Assembly (NCBI GenBank): GCA_964608845.1
Contig: CAZSPP010000008.1
Coordinates: 1 to 56,487 of the forward strand
Direction of reading: 5' to 3'
Length of the DNA: 56,487 bases
Source: JAHLMP01 sp964608845
GTDB taxonomy: Archaea; Aenigmatarchaeota; Aenigmatarchaeia; GW2011-AR5; JAHLMP01
The notes below the pieces were generated by a model, which did no database searches, was not told the origin of the DNA, and saw only the letters and a program-made list of their open reading frames with translations. The first letter of the stretch is position 1, and every line of letters begins with the position of its first letter. A program made the translations under genes and the position numbers. Below are positions 33,509 through 41,215 of the stretch, one piece after another.

Positions 33509-34003
33509 TTATTCTTTTTTCTCTTCTTTAGTTTCTTTTGCTTTATCCTTATCTTCTTCAACTTTACCTTCAACCATCTTTTCTTCTTCTTGCTTTTTTA
33601 ATGCTTTTAATCCAATTCTCGCAGCCATTTTCTCAGCTAACCCTTCTTTTACTTTTGCAGGTTCTTCTTCAAATGGCACATAATTAAATCCAAAAAGCTC
33701 TGCTCTATATTCATTATCTGCAAATGTAACACTGACCTTAACCCTTCTAGGAGGCTTTTCTATTCCCCTTTTCCATATTTCTTCGTTTAGATGTTTTCCA
33801 AGTTTTATATTATCTGTTTTTAAATGTCTTTTAAGAAACTCCTTAATTAGCCTTATTGCATATTTTGCTCTTTTTCTTCTAGTTTTTCTATAAGCTTTTC
33901 TAAGAGGAATAGTAAAAACTTTTATCAACTTTTCTTTTTTTTCTTCCTTTTTTTCGGTTATTTCTTTTTTATCTTCTTCAATTTTTTTATTTTCCTCTGC
34001 CAT
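33509..34003 (-). CDS. rpl31e: Large ribosomal subunit protein eL31 with charged tails
   Basis: A 164-residue protein. The eL31 core is at about 25-115: KVFTIPLRKAYRKTRRKRAKYAIRLIKEF (seen here as a contiguous helix-turn region), HLNEEIWKRGIEKPPRRVKVSV. This is nearly twice the usual archaeal length (about 80-100). The extra sequence is a Lys/Glu-rich N-terminal tail of about 24 residues and a Glu/Lys-rich C-terminal tail of about 45. The core lies near the peptide exit tunnel. The tails could be a docking site for nascent-chain factors; this is inference. Confidence 0.9.
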   Translation of the reverse strand: MAEENKKIEEDKKEITEKKEEKKEKLIKVFTIPLRKAYRKTRRKRAKYAIRLIKEFLKRHLKTDNIKLGKHLNEEIWKRGIEKPPRRVKVSVTFADNEYRAELFGFNYVPFEEEPAKVKEGLAEKMAARIGLKALKKQEEEKMVEGKVEEDKDKAKETKEEKKE

Positions 34004-34013
34004 TCAAATCACT

Positions 34014-34178
34014 CTACACCTTTATTCTTCCATTTCTCCAATGTTTTGTATGACTTATTATTCTTCTTGTTCTCGCTCTTTTAAGACCAAATTTTTTTAT
34101 ATCACACCATCTCGGAGCCCTCTTTCTTCTCGCAGCTATTAATTTTATTTTTTTTCCACATTTTTTTCTTGATGACAT
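34014..34178 (-). CDS. rpl39e: Large ribosomal subunit protein eL39
   Basis: A 54-residue, very basic protein: MSSRKKCGKKIKLIAARRKR, then APRWCDIKKFG, and HTKHWRNGRIKV at the end, matching the L39e pattern (GKK-R-L...R-P-W...RHWRR-K). It lines the peptide exit tunnel. An AAGGAG ribosome-binding site six bases before the ATG at 34178 decides the start over an ATG six bases upstream, which lies between that site and the chosen start. It lies 10 bases before eL31 and three bases after the PDCD5 stop. Confidence 0.9.
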   Translation of the reverse strand: MSSRKKCGKKIKLIAARRKRAPRWCDIKKFGLKRARTRRIISHTKHWRNGRIKV

Positions 34179-34180
34179 TT

Positions 34181-34453
34181 TCATCTCCTTATTATTTTCA
34201 TCTCCTTCTTTTTACTTAATTCTGAAAGGATAGCAACAAGCTGCTCATCAGTTATTTGTTTTATTTGTCCAGCTTTATATAGTTGATAAAGATAAATTTC
34301 AAGCTCAGTAACTATTTCCGGTTTTATAATCCTAAGGTTAGATAATCTTTCTCTAGCTTTTTTATCTAATATGTTTCCCACAACTCTTCTTATTTCTTTT
34401 AACTGCTTTTCTAACTCTATAGCTGCTGATGCATCTATATATTCTTCATTCAT
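34181..34453 (-). CDS. PDCD5-family DNA-binding protein
   Basis: A 90-residue helical protein of the PDCD5/TFAR19 family. It has an N-terminal acidic helix, then ILDKKARERLSNLRIIKPEIVTEL and KQITDEQLVAILSEL, and the terminal KKEMKIIRR, all typical. Archaeal members are small double-stranded DNA-binding proteins of uncertain role; their place beside eS19 is conserved and suggests a link to translation. The ATG at 34453 follows an AAGGTG site and overlaps the eS19 end by eight bases. Confidence 0.9.
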   Translation of the reverse strand: MNEEYIDASAAIELEKQLKEIRRVVGNILDKKARERLSNLRIIKPEIVTELEIYLYQLYKAGQIKQITDEQLVAILSELSKKKEMKIIRR

Positions 34454-34871
34454 TCTTTTCACCTTTTTCTATTTCTTTTATAATATCTTTTATAAATTTC
34501 ATGCCTTTTGGTGTTATTATTCTACCTTTCTTTTCCTTCTTTTCCAAAAATCCAATAGATTCGAGTTGTTGTAATATGACTCTTATAATTTTTCCACCAC
34601 CTTTCCTAAAATGTGCTGGTTGATGGCCAAGCCTTTTTAACCCCCCGTAATATGTTCTTAGTCTTTGTACACCTACTGGACCATCTAAAGCTATTCTTCT
34701 TAATATGCTAGCTGCTCTTATCCACCACCAATCAGGATTTTCCGGAGGTCTTTCTCTGCTTGTTCCAGTTTTTACATATTTTGCCCATTCGGGCATAGGT
34801 ATTATTTTTTTTAGTTCTTCGCTCATTTTTTTTATCAGTATTTCTGCCTTAACTTCTTTTATCGATTTCAT
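34446..34871 (-). CDS. rps19e: Small ribosomal subunit protein eS19
   Basis: A 141-residue winged-helix ribosomal protein. It has PEWAKYVKTGTSRERPPENPDWWWIRAAS (a contiguous family block), ILRRIALDGPVGVQRLRTYYGG and the end FLEKKEKKGRIITPKG. It acts in late small-subunit maturation near the head. It is the first gene of a six-gene minus-strand operon (eS19, PDCD5, eL39, eL31, aIF6, prefoldin alpha) with short gaps or overlaps throughout. Confidence 0.95.
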   Translation of the reverse strand: MKSIKEVKAEILIKKMSEELKKIIPMPEWAKYVKTGTSRERPPENPDWWWIRAASILRRIALDGPVGVQRLRTYYGGLKRLGHQPAHFRKGGGKIIRVILQQLESIGFLEKKEKKGRIITPKGMKFIKDIIKEIEKGEKNE

Positions 34872-34926
34872 TTTATCTACCCTTTATGTGTATATTTTTG
34901 TTAAACTTTAAATTTAAGATTTTTTG

Positions 34927-35484
34927 TCATAATCCTAAATCATTCGAAATTTTTTTAAGGGCGTTTAAAGATATTTCGAAAAATTTTTCTTCTGTAATTC
35001 CAAGCATTTTGCAAAAAAGTATTCTTTCTCTACTACAATTCCTAGCAAAATCTTTTTGCTTAAATTTTTTTGAAATAAATTCAGCATCAACATCATTTAT
35101 TTTTTTGCTCGGTTTTATTAATGCACATGCTATTATTAAACCAGATATTGCATCGCTAGCAATAAGTGCATATTCTAAATTATTCTTTGCCTCTTCTGCT
35201 TTTGAATATGCATGAACCTTTATTGCATTTAGTAAATTTTCAGGTAATAATCCATTAAGAATTTCACAAGCTCTAACTCCATGAAGTTCTGGCTTTTCCT
35301 TGGTTTCTTCAAAATCTATATCATGAAGCAATCCAACTATACCAAAAACCTCTTCATCTTCGTTAATATTTTTAGCAACTTCTCTCATTATTGCTTCTAC
35401 AGCAAGCATATGTTTTTTCAATTTGTCATCTTTTACATATTTTTCAATTAGCTCAATTGCTTCATCTCTGCTTATCATATCCAT
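34927..35484 (-). CDS. HD-domain hydrolase
   Basis: A 185-residue HD-superfamily protein. The first His is in LKKHMLAVEAIM, the HD pair in GLLHDIDFEE (about 50-59), and further His residues in ELHGVRACE and KVHAYSKAE. This is the HDIG-type arrangement of metal-dependent phosphohydrolases. The substrate is unknown; nucleotides or cyclic nucleotides are possible. The start codon overlaps the stop of the tRNA-binding protein (TGATG), so the two are co-translated. Confidence 0.83.
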   Translation of the reverse strand: MDMISRDEAIELIEKYVKDDKLKKHMLAVEAIMREVAKNINEDEEVFGIVGLLHDIDFEETKEKPELHGVRACEILNGLLPENLLNAIKVHAYSKAEEAKNNLEYALIASDAISGLIIACALIKPSKKINDVDAEFISKKFKQKDFARNCSRERILFCKMLGITEEKFFEISLNALKKISNDLGL

Positions 35485-35810
35485 CAACTTATTTTTGCTC
35501 CTGCCTCAACATCTTTATCTACTGTTAGCAAAACTGGAAAATTATTTTTATCATGAGCGGCAAGAAGCATCCCCTGAGACTCTATTCCAAAAATTTTTTT
35601 AGGTTTTAAATTTGCTAATACTATTATTTTTTTACCAATCAATTCTTCTGTTTTATAAGATAATGCTATCCCTGCAACAAGCTGTATTTTTTTCTCTCCT
35701 ATATTAACTATTAGTTTAACCAACTTTTCACTATTTTTTATTTTTTCACAGTTTTCTATCTCCCCTACCCTCAGATCCATTTTCTGAAAATCTGAAATAT
35801 CTATTTCCAT
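35484..35810 (-). CDS. tRNA-binding OB-fold protein (MetRS beta/Trbp111-like)
   Basis: A 108-residue OB-fold protein: FQKMDLRVGEIENCEKI, LVKLIVNIGEKKIQLVAGIA, IVLANLKPKKIFGIESQGMLLAA and the end VDKDVEAGAKI. This is the EMAPII/Trbp111 domain found at the C-terminus of methionyl-tRNA synthetase or as a separate subunit. It binds the tRNA elbow non-specifically and may assist the catalytic MetRS, which is not in this window. It is coupled to the HD-domain gene by an overlapping start and stop. Confidence 0.9.
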   Translation of the reverse strand: MEIDISDFQKMDLRVGEIENCEKIKNSEKLVKLIVNIGEKKIQLVAGIALSYKTEELIGKKIIVLANLKPKKIFGIESQGMLLAAHDKNNFPVLLTVDKDVEAGAKIS

Positions 35811-35870
35811 TTTTTCACCATATATTTTTTTCTAAACTAAAATATATCTCATAATGAGATCAAAATTTAT

Positions 35871-36188
35871 TTAAATTCTCTCCTTATATTTATATATTTT
35901 ATATTTTCCGCATGCAAGGCATTTTATTCTTATAACCTTTTTTTCACTGTCAATTCTAACTTTCGCATTTTTCCCCGGAAAAAGAAAAGATTTACAATTT
36001 TTACAAAATTTCAATCTCAGATCTTTTGGAATTTTTACATTACATTTCATTCCTATTCTTCTCGCATATTCTACATACTTTTTCGATAAATCTAATCTAT
36101 CTTTCTTAGCAGCTTTTTCAGCTTCTTCAAAAAGAATTCTTATTCTTTCTAGGGCTATTTTTCTTATCTTTTTTTGCATTATTTTCAT
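35871..36188 (-). CDS. rnp4: RNase P protein component 4 (Rpp21)
   Basis: A 105-residue protein. The N-terminal helices include IRKIALERIRILFEEAEKAA and KKYVEYARRIGMKCNVKIP. The C-terminal zinc ribbon has CKNCKSFLFPG and IKCLACGKYKIY with the four metal Cys. Rpp21 pairs with Rpp29 on the specificity domain of RNase P RNA in pre-tRNA 5' processing. An ATG at 36215 would add nine basic residues. It lies just downstream of tRNA-Gly in the same direction, so the gene may be transcribed from the tRNA promoter. Confidence 0.9.
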   Translation of the reverse strand: MKIMQKKIRKIALERIRILFEEAEKAAKKDRLDLSKKYVEYARRIGMKCNVKIPKDLRLKFCKNCKSFLFPGKNAKVRIDSEKKVIRIKCLACGKYKIYKYKERI

Positions 36189-36231
36189 CTTTTTATTTTT
36201 CCTTTTGAAGATCATTAAAAATTAAAAAAGA

Positions 36232-36315
36232 TGCGTCGACCGGGAATTTCTTTTAAAATTCGAACCCGGGTCACCAGCTTGGAAGGCTGGTGTCCTACCA
36301 CTAGACTATCGACGC
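36232..36315 (-). tRNA. tRNA-Gly (TCC) with a 13-nt insertion in the T-arm
   Basis: The acceptor GCGTCGA (36315-36309) pairs with TCGACGC, discriminator A. The D-arm is GTCT...GGAC. The anticodon arm CCAGC-CTTCCAA-GCTGG gives anticodon TCC. The T-stem CCGGG pairs with CCCGG, but 13 extra bases (36245-36257) separate TTCGAAT from the 3' strand. Without them the tRNA is a regular 71-mer. The insert plus loop bases form GAATTT/AAATTC with a six-base loop. Position and size match the tRNA-Thr insertion, so the same processing system is implied. CCA is not encoded. Confidence 0.9.
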
Positions 36316-36357
36316 ATCTAAGAATAATATTTAAGAATAAAATTAAAATTTCTTTTG

Positions 36358-37185
36358 TTATCTTGATATTTTACTTTCTAGAGCTAATGCCTCAAGATTT
36401 GCAACACTTATCAGATCTTCTATTATTTCTTTTTCAAGTATTTTTGCATTTATACCAAGAGATTTCATTTCTATATATGCCTTTATTATCATAATCTCAA
36501 TACTTTCTTTTGTTGGATAGTTGATTTCTAAGGAAATATTTATCATATTACCAATAGCTTTTGTTATTTCTTCCATAATCTTTTCCTCATCTATACGGAG
36601 AACGTCTTTTGGATATATTATGTCATTTTCAATAACTGCTACTAGATCAATTCCAATTTCTATTGGCTCTATTTTAAGTAGGTTAAGTACTGCTGCAATG
36701 TCTTCTGTTATCACTTCACCTTTTTTGCATATCAATTGATCTTCTAATATAGATATTTTACCACCCTCTACCTTTGTTTTAAGCTTTGCTTTTTGCAATG
36801 TTGTAATTGCAGGACCAGGAGATAAATCTGTTTTTCCAGCGTTTACTATAATATCTTTTGGAGCAATGTCTCCAACTCTTGCTGGAGCATTTGATTTTGT
36901 TTTTTCAAGTATTTTGTAAATCTCGAAAGGATTTAGATTAGACATTATTAGTGCAGGTTGTCCGGTGATATATTTTTTCAATTCACTTTTGTTTATATTA
37001 TCTAAAACACGCTCTATTATATTTTTTGGTAAAACTTTTATGAGAGCTTTATCCTTTATTTTATTTCTAATACTCTGAAACTGCTTAGACGGAAGTTTAT
37101 ATATGTTAAGTAAACCTATTGTTGAGTAATTTTTTGCTATATGTGATACCTCTTCGACTAATTTTGGTTTATCTTTTTTTAGCAT
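36358..37185 (-). CDS. rplP0: Large ribosomal subunit stalk protein uL10 (P0), short form
   Basis: A 275-residue P0. The rRNA-binding domain (about 1-100) has GLLNIYKLPSKQFQSIRNKI. The inserted domain II (about 105-180) has APARVGDIAPKDIIVNAGKTDLSPGP (read across the motif) and GKISILED. A helical spine starts near 205. The protein ends at NLEALALESKISR, so it lacks the acidic hinge and GLGALFG-like factor-binding tail seen in most archaeal P0 (about 320-340 residues), and part of the L12-binding spine. The ATG at 37185 follows a GTGAG site. No L12 gene follows; tRNA-Gly does. Confidence 0.9.
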   Translation of the reverse strand: MLKKDKPKLVEEVSHIAKNYSTIGLLNIYKLPSKQFQSIRNKIKDKALIKVLPKNIIERVLDNINKSELKKYITGQPALIMSNLNPFEIYKILEKTKSNAPARVGDIAPKDIIVNAGKTDLSPGPAITTLQKAKLKTKVEGGKISILEDQLICKKGEVITEDIAAVLNLLKIEPIEIGIDLVAVIENDIIYPKDVLRIDEEKIMEEITKAIGNMINISLEINYPTKESIEIMIIKAYIEMKSLGINAKILEKEIIEDLISVANLEALALESKISR

Positions 37186-37190
37186 TTTAC

Positions 37191-37796
37191 TCACTTCCAA
37201 TCTATTTTTATTGGCTTTGACATAGTCTTTTTTATCATAATATTTTTTATTTGTGCAGAGCCTTTTGGCAAGGCCTTTTCAACCTCTCTAATTACCGTTT
37301 TTATATTTTCAATTATTTCTTCATCTTTCATATCCTCGGTCCCAACAGCTAATTGAATATTTAATCCAGATTTTAGAGCAAATTTAACACTTTTTTCTTT
37401 TATTTTTACTAAATTTTCAATAATTTCTTTTGTAGCATTCGGTGGAATAGGTTGAGGCATTTTGTCTGATGGAGCAAGATATTTACCTAGGAATTTACCT
37501 ATGATTGGCATAAGGTTTGGGGAGGCTAAGAAGAAATCATAACTCTTAGCAAACTTTTTGGCATCCTTTTTCGATTGCCCCAAAGCTTCAATCTTTTCCT
37601 TTGTAAATCCATATTCTTCAGAAATTATACAAACTTTTGCAGGTTTTCCTCTTCCATAAGGAAGAACTATCTCTTTTTTTATTCTGTTTTCAGGTTTTTT
37701 TAAGTCAATATTTCTTAGATTTATTATTAAATCTATTCTTTGCTTAAAATTTCTTTTATATTTTTTCAATTCTTTTAAAGCATCCTCTATTTTCAT
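37191..37796 (-). CDS. rpl1: Large ribosomal subunit protein uL1
   Basis: A 201-residue protein of the L1 stalk, which guides exit of deacylated tRNA. It has the N-terminal FKQRIDLIINLRNIDLKKPENR, IVLPYGRGKPAKVCII, the domain II block DFFLASPNLMPIIGKFLGKYL and the C-terminal KGSAQIKNIMIKKTMSKPIKI. An AGGAGGGTG ribosome-binding site precedes the ATG at 37796; a GTG at 37802 lies inside that site. uL10 follows within six bases. uL11, often the first gene of this operon, is absent. A hairpin sits in the leader. Confidence 0.94.
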   Translation of the reverse strand: MKIEDALKELKKYKRNFKQRIDLIINLRNIDLKKPENRIKKEIVLPYGRGKPAKVCIISEEYGFTKEKIEALGQSKKDAKKFAKSYDFFLASPNLMPIIGKFLGKYLAPSDKMPQPIPPNATKEIIENLVKIKEKSVKFALKSGLNIQLAVGTEDMKDEEIIENIKTVIREVEKALPKGSAQIKNIMIKKTMSKPIKIDWK

Positions 37797-37806
37797 TTTC
37801 ACCCTC

Positions 37807-37822
37807 CTACCTAAAAAGGTAG
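37807..37822 (-). promoter_or_regulatory. Leader hairpin overlapping the uL1 ribosome-binding region
   Basis: On the mRNA strand CTACCT-TTTT-AGGTAG forms a six-pair stem. Its 3' arm runs into the AGGAGG site of uL1, so folding could limit ribosome access. In methanogens uL1 is known to repress its own operon by binding an mRNA mimic of its rRNA site. Whether this hairpin is such a site is inference. Confidence 0.4.
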
Positions 37823-37859
37823 TCCAGCCGGGTATATATTTGATGTCTCATTAAACTTT

Positions 37860-38303
37860 TTAAGGCTTTTTTTCATCTGATTTTAAAGCATCTTCAATAT
37901 AAGATATATAGCCCGCTAAAGATTTTTTTACTTCATTCATCTTATTTTCTATCTCTATAACTTTTTTCGCCATTTCTCTATGTTTGTTCTCAATCTCTTC
38001 TTCAATCTCTTTTCTATTATTTTCAACCTTTTTTTCTATCCTAAATACAGAAATCATAAAGTCATCTCTTAGCTTCAGAATACTCTCCATAATATTTTCT
38101 AACCCGTTAGAAATTTTTTCAATTACAGAGAGTTTATTTTCTATTTTCTCTATCTTTTGATCAAAACTTATTTTATAAAGTGAAACAATTAACATTACTA
38201 ATAAGAAAGAAAATGCTAGAGACCAAATAATCATAAGTCTCAATATAATAAAGATTAGTAGGCATAGATTCAATATAAGTGCTAACTTTTCGTAAAAATT
38301 CAT
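37860..38303 (-). CDS. Membrane-anchored coiled-coil protein
   Basis: A 147-residue protein. Two closely spaced hydrophobic helices at about 5-25 and 28-48 form a hairpin anchor. They are followed by about 95 residues of charged coiled coil (QKIEKIENKLSVIEKI to NKMNEVKKSLAGY). No catalytic motif is visible. The ATG at 38303 gives a compact start; the longer frame to 38354 adds residues that run into the promoter of the divergent agmatinase-like gene. Its function is unknown; an envelope or division scaffold is possible. Confidence 0.7.
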   Translation of the reverse strand: MNFYEKLALILNLCLLIFIILRLMIIWSLAFSFLLVMLIVSLYKISFDQKIEKIENKLSVIEKISNGLENIMESILKLRDDFMISVFRIEKKVENNRKEIEEEIENKHREMAKKVIEIENKMNEVKKSLAGYISYIEDALKSDEKKP

Positions 38304-38362
38304 AATAACCACTATAAAGTTATAACTATAAAAAGATTTAAAAGCTTTAAACAAAATTTAGA

Positions 38363-39208
38363 ATGATTTTAATGAGCGTTTTAGAAAGATTTTTGTATAT
38401 CTCTAATTCGTTTACATTTAATTATCCTTTAAAAGAAGCTGATATAGTTTTTTTAGGAATACCATTTTCTTCTACGTCAATCTCAGAAAAAAGTATGTTT
38501 GGGCCAACAATTGTAAGGGAGTGTATGAAGCTTATAGAAGGTTTTTCTGATGATAAGAATGGAATAGATATATTCTCAAATTTTAAGTTCTGTGATTTAG
38601 GAAATATAGAAGTGGTACCAGGAAATTATTTTCTTACTAGAAAAAGAATAAAAGAAACATTAAAAGAGATAAAGTCTATAAACAAAGAAGCATTTCTTAT
38701 AATTATTGGGGGTGAGCATCTAATATCCCTTCCTGTAATAGAATTTTTGAAGCCGGATATTGTAATACAGTTCGATGCTCACGCGGATATGAGAAAAGAC
38801 TATTTAGGAGAAAAATATTCTCACGCTACTTGGGCTTATCATGCATCAAAAATATCCAAAATAATAAGATATGGTGTAAGGTCTTATTCAAAGGAAGAAA
38901 AGATTTTGATGGAAAAAAATAAAAAGGAAAAGAAAGTTGAAAAAACTGCATATATCACAATAGACATGGATGTTTTTAGTCCAGAATATGTGGATGTCGC
39001 TCTTCCCGTTTTTGATAAACCAGAAAAGGCTCTATCACCAAATACTTTTTTTGATTTAATAGAAGACATTTTCAAAAAGTATAAAATAGTAGGAATGGAT
39101 ATAACAGAGATTAATGGTGATAAAATTTTATCAAAAACGGGATTTTTGGCATGTGAAATAATAAAAAAGGCAGTAGCTTCTTTGAATTTTTTTAGCCCTT
39201 CTTTTTAG
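38363..39208 (+). CDS. speB: Agmatinase/arginase-family ureohydrolase
   Basis: A 281-residue ureohydrolase-fold protein. Metal motifs are IIGGEHLIS (His), QFDAHADMR (Asp, His, Asp) and ITIDMDVFSPEYVD (Asp pair), followed by GMDITEINGD. The SHATW segment contains a conserved substrate-side His. Agmatinase, which makes putrescine from agmatine, is the usual archaeal function, and polyamines are needed for aIF5A deoxyhypusine. The D-x-D ends SPEYVDVA rather than DPAFAPG, a mild departure. ATG at 38363 or 38372. The end overlaps the convergent Rpo7 gene by 17 bases. Confidence 0.85.
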   Translation: MILMSVLERFLYISNSFTFNYPLKEADIVFLGIPFSSTSISEKSMFGPTIVRECMKLIEGFSDDKNGIDIFSNFKFCDLGNIEVVPGNYFLTRKRIKETLKEIKSINKEAFLIIIGGEHLISLPVIEFLKPDIVIQFDAHADMRKDYLGEKYSHATWAYHASKISKIIRYGVRSYSKEEKILMEKNKKEKKVEKTAYITIDMDVFSPEYVDVALPVFDKPEKALSPNTFFDLIEDIFKKYKIVGMDITEINGDKILSKTGFLACEIIKKAVASLNFFSPSF

Positions 39209-39746
39209 CCTTCTTTTTCTCACTTTCAATCCATTTTAAAGAACCGAGCATAGGTTGTCTCATTGTTAATCCTATTTTAGTCTTATCTTTTCCTAAAGAT
39301 ACAGAAATTATTCTTGCTCTTACAATATCACCTTCTTGTAATTTCTTTTTAGTCTTTTTTCCTAACAGAATAGAGTTTTTTTGATCAAACACTACTTTAT
39401 CATTCATTATCTGCGAAATATGTACAAAACCGTCTATAGAGCCTATTCTTATAAAGGCTCCTATGTCAGTATTATCAGTAACAACTCCATAAACTATTTC
39501 GTGTGTTTCTGGTTGAAAGACGAGTGCTTCAAATGTTGTAGTGCAATGCACATTTGGATCCTCTGGTAATATTTTACCTTCCTCTATATCTATAACATTA
39601 ATTATTGAAAGGATTACGCCAATATCAGGCTCTATTTTACCTTCTATTTTATTGCTTAAACTTTGTTTAACAGCCTCTTCTATACCTAAGCTTAATAAAC
39701 TTGGATGTACACTTACATCATCTTTTATTGTCATTATTTTATACAT
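39192..39746 (-). CDS. rpo7: RNA polymerase subunit Rpo7 (RpoE')
   Basis: A 184-residue protein. The N-terminal RNP-like domain starts MYKIMTIKDDVSVHPSLL and has NKIEGKIEPDIGVILSI. The C-terminal S1 domain (about 82-175) has FEALVFQPETHEIVYGVV, IGAFIRIGSIDGFVHISQI and DIVRARIISVSLG. With Rpo4 it forms the polymerase stalk that aids promoter opening and binds emerging RNA. Rpo4 and Spt4 are not adjacent. It lies in the same direction as a PIN-domain gene 20 bases upstream. Confidence 0.94.
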   Translation of the reverse strand: MYKIMTIKDDVSVHPSLLSLGIEEAVKQSLSNKIEGKIEPDIGVILSIINVIDIEEGKILPEDPNVHCTTTFEALVFQPETHEIVYGVVTDNTDIGAFIRIGSIDGFVHISQIMNDKVVFDQKNSILLGKKTKKKLQEGDIVRARIISVSLGKDKTKIGLTMRQPMLGSLKWIESEKKKAKKKG

Positions 39747-39766
39747 TTCTAAGCACCATACAATAC

Positions 39767-40108
39767 TTATTTTTCAAGAGTTAAATATTTTTTTTGTCTC
39801 AATCTTAAGACACCAATACCTTTTAATTTTAATTTTTTTATAAGATTTATATCGTTTGTAGCTACTACATCATTTTTGCTTGCAATATTAAGTATACCCT
39901 TATCAGTACTTTTTTCTTCTGTTTTTATTATCTTTATTTTATAATGTTTTATAAGCTCTAATGCAAGCTTTCCTTTCCTGTTATTCATTTTTTCCAATTC
40001 TTTTATAGTGGTATCTAAAATTACCGGCTCCCCAAATTCTGAAAATTTTTTAATTTCTTCCATAAGATTTTTGCAATCTATCAATATGTTTGTATCTACT
40101 ATTATCAT
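39767..40108 (-). CDS. PIN-domain protein (Fcf1/VapC9-like)
   Basis: A 113-residue PIN domain. Acidic residues at conserved positions are IIVDTNILID (Asp 4), the Glu in IKELEKM and the Asp residues in DKGILNIASKNDVVATNDINL. PIN proteins are Mg-dependent ribonucleases. The archaeal group encoded beside Rpo7 or aIF2-gamma resembles eukaryotic Fcf1/Utp24 and may act in rRNA processing. No antitoxin gene is adjacent, arguing against a toxin-antitoxin pair. It is divergent from the rhomboid gene by 40 bases. Confidence 0.87.
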   Translation of the reverse strand: MIIVDTNILIDCKNLMEEIKKFSEFGEPVILDTTIKELEKMNNRKGKLALELIKHYKIKIIKTEEKSTDKGILNIASKNDVVATNDINLIKKLKLKGIGVLRLRQKKYLTLEK

Positions 40109-40148
40109 TCTGACCCTTAAATTTATTTATGACAAATTTTTATTTTGT

Positions 40149-40805
40149 ATGAAAGCAACATTCATTTTGACAAGTTTAATATTACTATCTTACATTTTAA
40201 TATACTTATTAGATTACTTTTCTTTGTTTTCCTTTGAAAATATTGTAAAAAATTTTGGATTTTCATTTAATAATTTTTTTAAGAGGCCTTATGTATTAAT
40301 TACGTCCATCTTTATTCATGGAAGTATAGACCATCTCATTTCAAATTTAATAGCTCTAATATTTTTTGGTATTGCCGTGGAAGATGAAATCGGAGCTAAA
40401 AAAATGTTATTAATATTTTTTTATGGAGCGTTTTTCGGAGACATTTTTTCATTATTTTTCTATTCTCCTGAAACAATATCTATAGGTGCTTCTGCTGGAA
40501 TTTTTGCTCTCGTAGGATTTGGTATGATTATTAGACCATTGGATATAAGCTTATATCCTCCTTTCTATATAATTCCATTAGGTCTTGTCGGAATACTGTA
40601 TACGATTTATAATATAATAGGCTTTATTTTTAATATTGGTAACATTTCATATATCGGCCATTTTGCTGGGTTATTTGCTGGCTTATTTGCAGCCTCTCGC
40701 CATAGAAAGTGGAAAAAAGGGATTAAAATGCTTTCATTTTTAATATTTTTTACAATATTTTTATGGATATTACTTATGATATTTAAATTTTATTTTTATA
40801 AGTGA
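40149..40805 (+). CDS. Rhomboid-family intramembrane serine protease
   Basis: A 218-residue protein with about six helices plus a C-terminal seventh. The rhomboid signature is complete: HGSIDHLISNLIAL (His and Asn of the oxyanion region), catalytic Ser in IGASAGIFALVGF and catalytic His in YIGHFAGLFAG. It cleaves single-pass membrane proteins within the bilayer. The many membrane-anchored surface proteins at 48-56 kb are possible substrates. The ATG at 40149 is about 25 bases after a TTTATTTATG TATA-like run, a leaderless arrangement. Longer frames overlap the PIN gene. Confidence 0.9.
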   Translation: MKATFILTSLILLSYILIYLLDYFSLFSFENIVKNFGFSFNNFFKRPYVLITSIFIHGSIDHLISNLIALIFFGIAVEDEIGAKKMLLIFFYGAFFGDIFSLFFYSPETISIGASAGIFALVGFGMIIRPLDISLYPPFYIIPLGLVGILYTIYNIIGFIFNIGNISYIGHFAGLFAGLFAASRHRKWKKGIKMLSFLIFFTIFLWILLMIFKFYFYK

Positions 40806-40810
40806 TGAAT

Positions 40811-41215
40811 ATGCCATACACATTTCAACCAAAAGAAAGACATGCAAAAGCAAGGTCTTGGTTAAACATATCGCGAAAAGATGCTTTAAAGATTTGTAGA
40901 GTTATTAGAAGAAAAAAACTAAAAACAGTGAAAAGATTACTTGAAGATCTTTTAAAAAGAAAGAGAAGTTTAAAAGGTAAATATTATACAAAAGCAGTCT
41001 CTGAAATAAAAAAGTTAATAGAAAGCTGTGAAAAAAATGCAGAAAATTTGGGTTTGGATAAAGAAAAACTATTTGTTTATGCATCATCTTGCAAAGGACC
41101 AACAATAAGAAGAGCTAGAAGAAAGGTAGAATTTGGCTCTAATTTAAAATCAACAAATGTAGAAATAATTTTGGTAGAAAGAGGGAAGAAAAAGGTGGAA
41201 AGCAACAAATCCTAA
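40811..41215 (+). CDS. rpl22: Large ribosomal subunit protein uL22
   Basis: A 134-residue protein: MPYTFQPKERHAKARSWLNI, the RKDALKICRVIRRKKL helix and LFVYASSCKGPTIRRARRKVEF, the archaeal version of the tunnel-lining loop. It lies at the exit tunnel constriction. The ATG at 40811 is chosen over GTG at 40802, since GTGATGA acts as a ribosome-binding site. It is isolated from uL2/uS19 and from uS3, its usual neighbours, and follows the rhomboid gene within six bases. Its end overlaps the convergent ScpA gene by four bases. Confidence 0.92.
   Translation: MPYTFQPKERHAKARSWLNISRKDALKICRVIRRKKLKTVKRLLEDLLKRKRSLKGKYYTKAVSEIKKLIESCEKNAENLGLDKEKLFVYASSCKGPTIRRARRKVEFGSNLKSTNVEIILVERGKKKVESNKS

Noticed and set aside
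39767..40108. PIN protein as a VapC toxin
   Set aside because: No small antitoxin frame is adjacent, and the location beside Rpo7 matches the conserved Fcf1-like housekeeping PIN gene.
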